A stretch of 64,000 nt of DNA from Catellatospora sp. TT07R-123 (GTDB lineage Bacteria > Actinomycetota > Actinomycetes > Mycobacteriales > Micromonosporaceae). The position numbers and the translations under genes were made by a program. Below, one piece after another: positions 61,056-64,000 of this stretch. Position 1 is the stretch's first letter. Every line of letters starts with the position of its first letter. The notes under the pieces are model-generated. The model was given only the letters and a program-made list of their open reading frames with translations. It was not told where the DNA came from and searched no databases. The stretch spans positions 1,674,001-1,738,000 of the forward strand of contig NZ_BNEM01000001.1 of assembly GCF_018327705.1 (NCBI RefSeq). The letters run 5' to 3'.

Positions 61056-62411
61056 TCAGTAGAGGGGGCGGCCCGCGGACTTGGCGGCGGCGTAGGCCTG
61101 CCAGTCGAGGGTGGCCTGGTCGGCGTAGGTGTCGGCGAACGCCCTGGTCTCGGACTGGAGGCCGGAGACGGAGGTGATCGCGTCGTCGATCGCGTCGTCG
61201 GCGGAGTAGGTCAGGCCGGTGCCGGGCAGGTCCTGGTCGGCCCGGGAATGCGCGGCGGCCAGCAGCCGGCCGATGTCGCGTACCGTGTCGTCCCAGGTCG
61301 CCGAGCCGGTCAGGTCGGCTATCGCCAGATCCTCGGCGAACGGCGACTTCTCCTTAACCAGCACCGGGACGGTCCCGACGCTCGCCCACCCGGCCAGCGG
61401 GTCGGATTCGTTGACCAGCCAGCGCAGCGCGAGCGCGGGCCGCTGCCCGCCGGTCAGCGTGGTGGCGTTGGGTGCGAGCTGCTTGGGTGCCGGGTCGACG
61501 GCCTGCTTGAGTTCGAGGATGCGGTCGTCGGTGGTGGCGGTGCTGTCGCCCTCGATCAGGACGTACCAGCGCCAGCGGCCCAGGCTGCCGGTGCCCGCGT
61601 TCAGGCGGCGCCGGACGTCCTTCACCACGGCTTCGGCGCTGCTCAGCGGGTCGGCGGCGGTGGTGCGGTACGCCGCGACCGCGTTGACCAGGCTGGTCCG
61701 GGTCGCCGCGGAGACGGTCTGCAGCTCCGGATCGGACTTGAAGACGCGGCTGGACCCGCTCAGCGCGGTCCACCGGTCGAGCAGGTCCTTGCGCTTGTCG
61801 GCGGCGGAGGCGGCGATCAGGTCCCCGCTGAGGTCGGAGGTGTTCGACGCGGTCAGCCGCCAGTCCAGCTCGTCGGAGGTGCCGTGGAACTTGTCGATCC
61901 ACTGGGCGTACTCGGCGACGAGGGTGTCGACGTCGGTGTGGATGCTGCTCGCGCTGCGGCCGTTCGCCCGCCCGGCGAGCACGATCGAGACGGCTTCGCG
62001 GCGCAGTTCCCAGGTCCATGAGCCGCGCCAGGCGTCGTCGGTGTCGGTGAGCTGGTACTGCTCGGTGTTGTCGGCGCCCCGGTCGGCGCCGGTGTTCTCC
62101 AGGTGCGCGTCGCCGGTGAGCCACACGTCGGAGCCGCCGGTCGCGTAGGCGGACTGGGCGAGTTCGCCCAGGTCACGGTAGTAGAGCGGGGAGGTGCCGC
62201 GAAAGAAGGCCCAGGCGCTGGAGGCGAGTTTGACGGTACGGGCGGTCAGCTCGTCGTCGGTGGCCCCACCGTTGAGCAGGTGCAGCGCGTGGTCGCGGGC
62301 GTAGACGACGGCGACGGGATCGCGGGTGAGCGCGGCCGCCGCCGGGCTCGCGGGAACGGTGAGCAGCGTCGCGGCCAGCACGACGGCGACACAGGAGGCG
62401 AGGGGACGCAT
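61056..62411 (-). CDS. DUF2252 family protein with signal peptide
   Basis: A 451-residue protein. The DUF2252 hallmarks are AFFRGTSPLYYRDL near residue 70, LTGDAHLENTG near residue 100, and ELRREAVSIVLAG and IGRLLAAAHSRADQ. The family has a kinase-like catalytic core but no proven substrate. Unusually the protein starts with a signal (SCVAVVLAATLLTVPASPAAA), so it may act outside the membrane, where ATP is scarce. ATG 62411 follows an AT-rich TATCGATTGATATCG stretch with no ribosome site, so leaderless translation is possible. Confidence 0.82.
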   Translation of the reverse strand: MRPLASCVAVVLAATLLTVPASPAAAALTRDPVAVVYARDHALHLLNGGATDDELTARTVKLASSAWAFFRGTSPLYYRDLGELAQSAYATGGSDVWLTGDAHLENTGADRGADNTEQYQLTDTDDAWRGSWTWELRREAVSIVLAGRANGRSASSIHTDVDTLVAEYAQWIDKFHGTSDELDWRLTASNTSDLSGDLIAASAADKRKDLLDRWTALSGSSRVFKSDPELQTVSAATRTSLVNAVAAYRTTAADPLSSAEAVVKDVRRRLNAGTGSLGRWRWYVLIEGDSTATTDDRILELKQAVDPAPKQLAPNATTLTGGQRPALALRWLVNESDPLAGWASVGTVPVLVKEKSPFAEDLAIADLTGSATWDDTVRDIGRLLAAAHSRADQDLPGTGLTYSADDAIDDAITSVSGLQSETRAFADTYADQATLDWQAYAAAKSAGRPLY

Positions 62412-62478
62412 ATATCGATTGATATCGAACGAAGATGGACGCCCGGCGACCCCGGGGTGTCCAGCACCCCCGCTCCAG

Positions 62479-62528
62479 GGTTAAGAGGGCACCTGCTGCT
62501 ACGGCAGGTGGAAGGCACCCTTCCTTAC
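62479..62528. repeat. Palindromic repeat family 3, degenerate copy 3
   Basis: A hairpin with GTTAAGAGGGCACCTGC and GCAGGTGGAAGGCACCCTTC arms, differing at several positions from copies at 35116 and 37881. Unlike those, it lies between divergent genes. Confidence 0.65.
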
Positions 62529-62588
62529 GGGGGTGGTCAGGGGCGTCACGGATGTGCGGGGGCGGGCGGTGCGGCCAGGCTGGGCGGC

Positions 62589-63215
62589 GTGGCACGCAGG
62601 AGTGGGCAGTGGGGACGGCAGTCGCTGGTATGGCTGCACGCGGTGACGTCGATCGGCTGGATGAGCTTCGCGCTCGCGCTGTGCGTCCTGCTGATCAGCG
62701 GCCCCGGCGGCTACGACTCCGCCCGCGTGCTGGACAAGCAGCTACTGGCCCACCTGGGCACCTCGGCGGCGTTCACCGGCCTGATGCTGTCGGGCCTGAC
62801 CGCCTGGGGCTACCTGCGGCACTGGTGGGTGCTGGTCAAGTTCGTCATCACGCTGACGCAGCTCGTGGTCGGCATGTCCGTGCTCAGCCCGCGCCTGGAC
62901 GCGCTGGCCGGCGGCGACGCCGGGGTGCAGATCGCCTCGTCGGCGCTGATGGCCGCGGCGATCGCGTTCCAGGCATGGCTGTCGGTGACCAAGCCGTGGC
63001 GGCACACCCCGTGGACCGACCCGCGCCGGCGCACCCCGTCGTTCCCGAACTGGCTCTACTGGGCCGCCGTCGCCGTGCCGGTGCTGGACTTCGTGGTGTG
63101 GAAGGCGCTGTTCGGCTCCCCCGCCCCGCTGCTGTCCCTGCTGATCGCGGTGGCCTTCCCGTTCTACCGCCGCTCCCGGCTGCGCGCGGCGGCGCCACAG
63201 CCGGTCGCGGGCTGA
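62589..63215 (+). CDS. Small integral membrane protein (DUF2269-like)
   Basis: A 208-residue membrane protein with five hydrophobic segments (LVWLHAVTSIGWMSFALALCVLLI; LLAHLGTSAAFTGLMLSGLTAW; VKFVITLTQLVVGMSV; ASSALMAAAIAFQAWLSV; LLSLLIAVAFPFYRR). GTG 62589 is assumed; no strong ribosome site is evident. The LHAVTSIGWMS start is typical of small uncharacterised actinobacterial membrane proteins. Role unknown. Confidence 0.75.
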   Translation: MARRSGQWGRQSLVWLHAVTSIGWMSFALALCVLLISGPGGYDSARVLDKQLLAHLGTSAAFTGLMLSGLTAWGYLRHWWVLVKFVITLTQLVVGMSVLSPRLDALAGGDAGVQIASSALMAAAIAFQAWLSVTKPWRHTPWTDPRRRTPSFPNWLYWAAVAVPVLDFVVWKALFGSPAPLLSLLIAVAFPFYRRSRLRAAAPQPVAG

Positions 63216-63235
63216 GCCGGGCGCGGGCTGAGCCG

Positions 63236-63964
63236 TCAGCGCAGGAACGCGGTGATGCGGGTCCAGGCGTCGGCGGCGGCCTCGGCGTGGCCCTCCCGGC
63301 CGAAGTGGTCCCACTCGATGAAGCCGTGCGGCTGCCCCTCGTAGACGACGACGTCGTGCGGGACGCCGGTCGCCGCCAGGTGCCGGGACAGCGACTCGTG
63401 CACGGCGGCGGGCACCTCGGTGTCGGCGCCGCCGAACACCCCCAGCACGGGCACCCCGATCTTCGCGCTGAAGTCCTCGGCCAGCTCCGGCGACACCCCG
63501 GCCTCGCCCACGTACGGGCAGATGCCGACGACGCCGGCCAGGCCCAGGTCGGCGGTGCCCGCGTAGAGGGCGTTGGCGCCGCCGATGCAGAAGCCCGCCG
63601 CGTACACGGGTCCGTCGCCGAGCTCGCGCAGGTGGTCGATCGCGGCGGTCAGGTCGGCGAGCATCAGGTCCCGGTCGAAGGTCTCGCGGATCTTCGGGTC
63701 GTACTCCTCGCCCCGGGCGGCGGGGCCGAGCGTGCGGCCGTAGTAGTCGATGACCAGCACGTCGGCGCCGGTGCGGGCGAACCGCCGGGCCAGGTCGCGA
63801 AACGGCGACCGCAGACCGCCGACGTCGGGCAGCAGCACCAGCCGGGCACCGGTCGGCTCCTCCGCCGGAGCCAGGTAGGCGCTGAAGCGGGAGCCGTCCG
63901 CGGAGACCAGCTCCAGCATCGGGTCGGCGCCGGCAGAGGCGGGGGCGTCACCGTCGAGGCACAT
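63236..63964 (-). CDS. Dienelactone hydrolase-family protein
   Basis: A 242-residue alpha/beta hydrolase. The nucleophile is Cys in AAGFCIGGANAL, with Asp near GGADTEVP and His in GQPHGFIEWD, the classical dienelactone hydrolase triad. It hydrolyses a lactone or related ester in catabolism. ATG 63964 begins CLDGDAPASAG. It is convergent with the membrane-protein gene. Confidence 0.87.
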   Translation of the reverse strand: MCLDGDAPASAGADPMLELVSADGSRFSAYLAPAEEPTGARLVLLPDVGGLRSPFRDLARRFARTGADVLVIDYYGRTLGPAARGEEYDPKIRETFDRDLMLADLTAAIDHLRELGDGPVYAAGFCIGGANALYAGTADLGLAGVVGICPYVGEAGVSPELAEDFSAKIGVPVLGVFGGADTEVPAAVHESLSRHLAATGVPHDVVVYEGQPHGFIEWDHFGREGHAEAAADAWTRITAFLR

Positions 63965-64000
63965 ACGTCGACCGTATCGACGGGGTCAACGGATTTAGCC

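Overview
The window is high-GC actinobacterial DNA (third-codon-position G/C bias, GTG/TTG starts behind AGGAGG-type sites). The content suggests a soil actinomycete near the Micromonosporaceae: a class-V-like mycothiol/DinB protein, Tat and lipoprotein signals, ricin-type lectin domains on secreted enzymes, XRE regulators paired with a small Cys/His protein, and GuaB1. The family assignment is inference. No tRNA, rRNA, CRISPR array, integrase or insertion sequence was seen.

Layout. (1) <3-506: 3' end of a luciferase-like flavin monooxygenase. (2) 602-3253: an AT-richer divergent pair, a winged-helix-like protein and a nitrilase-superfamily protein, sharing a palindrome-rich promoter. (3) 3465-4858: GNAT acetyltransferase and PP2C-like phosphatase. 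(4) 4881-13421: a molybdenum locus: modC, modB, modA, a HTH-TOBE regulator, a kinase-like/methyltransferase fusion, and a 1364-residue assimilatory nitrate reductase fused to a diflavin reductase. (5) 14306-20681: secreted polysaccharide/protein degradation (GH43, zinc metalloprotease, GH127, all carrying ricin-type modules). (6) 20918-22976: DinB-like protein and YibE/F membrane protein. (7) 23362-27521: an AT-richer Ser/Thr kinase with a membrane coiled-coil partner, then a small Cys/His protein divergent from an XRE regulator. (8) 27620-28385: GDT1/UPF0016 cation exporter under a yybP-ykoY (Mn2+) riboswitch. (9) 28501-31137: secreted discoidin/beta-helix protein. (10) 31571-35104: a three-gene overlapping operon (binding-protein-like protein, binding-protein/VWA lipoprotein, membrane protein) of unknown function. 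(11) 35180-41568: hydrolase and FAD monooxygenase, ScyD/ScyE-like propeller, GH18 chitinase. (12) 41864-52184: small metabolic, transport and regulatory genes, among them an alpha/beta hydrolase lacking its serine, ArsR-led modules, a secreted nuclease, a SLOG-like protein and an Acg-type nitroreductase behind a DosR-like box. (13) 52315-63964: two M23 proteins, a secreted unknown, guaB1, a beta-lactamase-like protein, a LexA remnant, a phosphotransferase, a cysteine-desulfurase-like enzyme, DUF2252, a membrane protein and a dienelactone hydrolase.

The most unusual non-genic signal is three families of palindromic elements of about 50-80 bp scattered between unrelated genes (family 1 at 27525, 42913 and 60980; family 2 at 39163 and 58572; family 3 at 35116, 37881 and 62479). 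They look like small REP/MITE-like repeats, some doubling as bidirectional terminators. The best candidates for undescribed systems are the nitrilase/winged-helix pair, the kinase/membrane-coil pair and the binding-protein/VWA operon. None has a demonstrated role from sequence alone.
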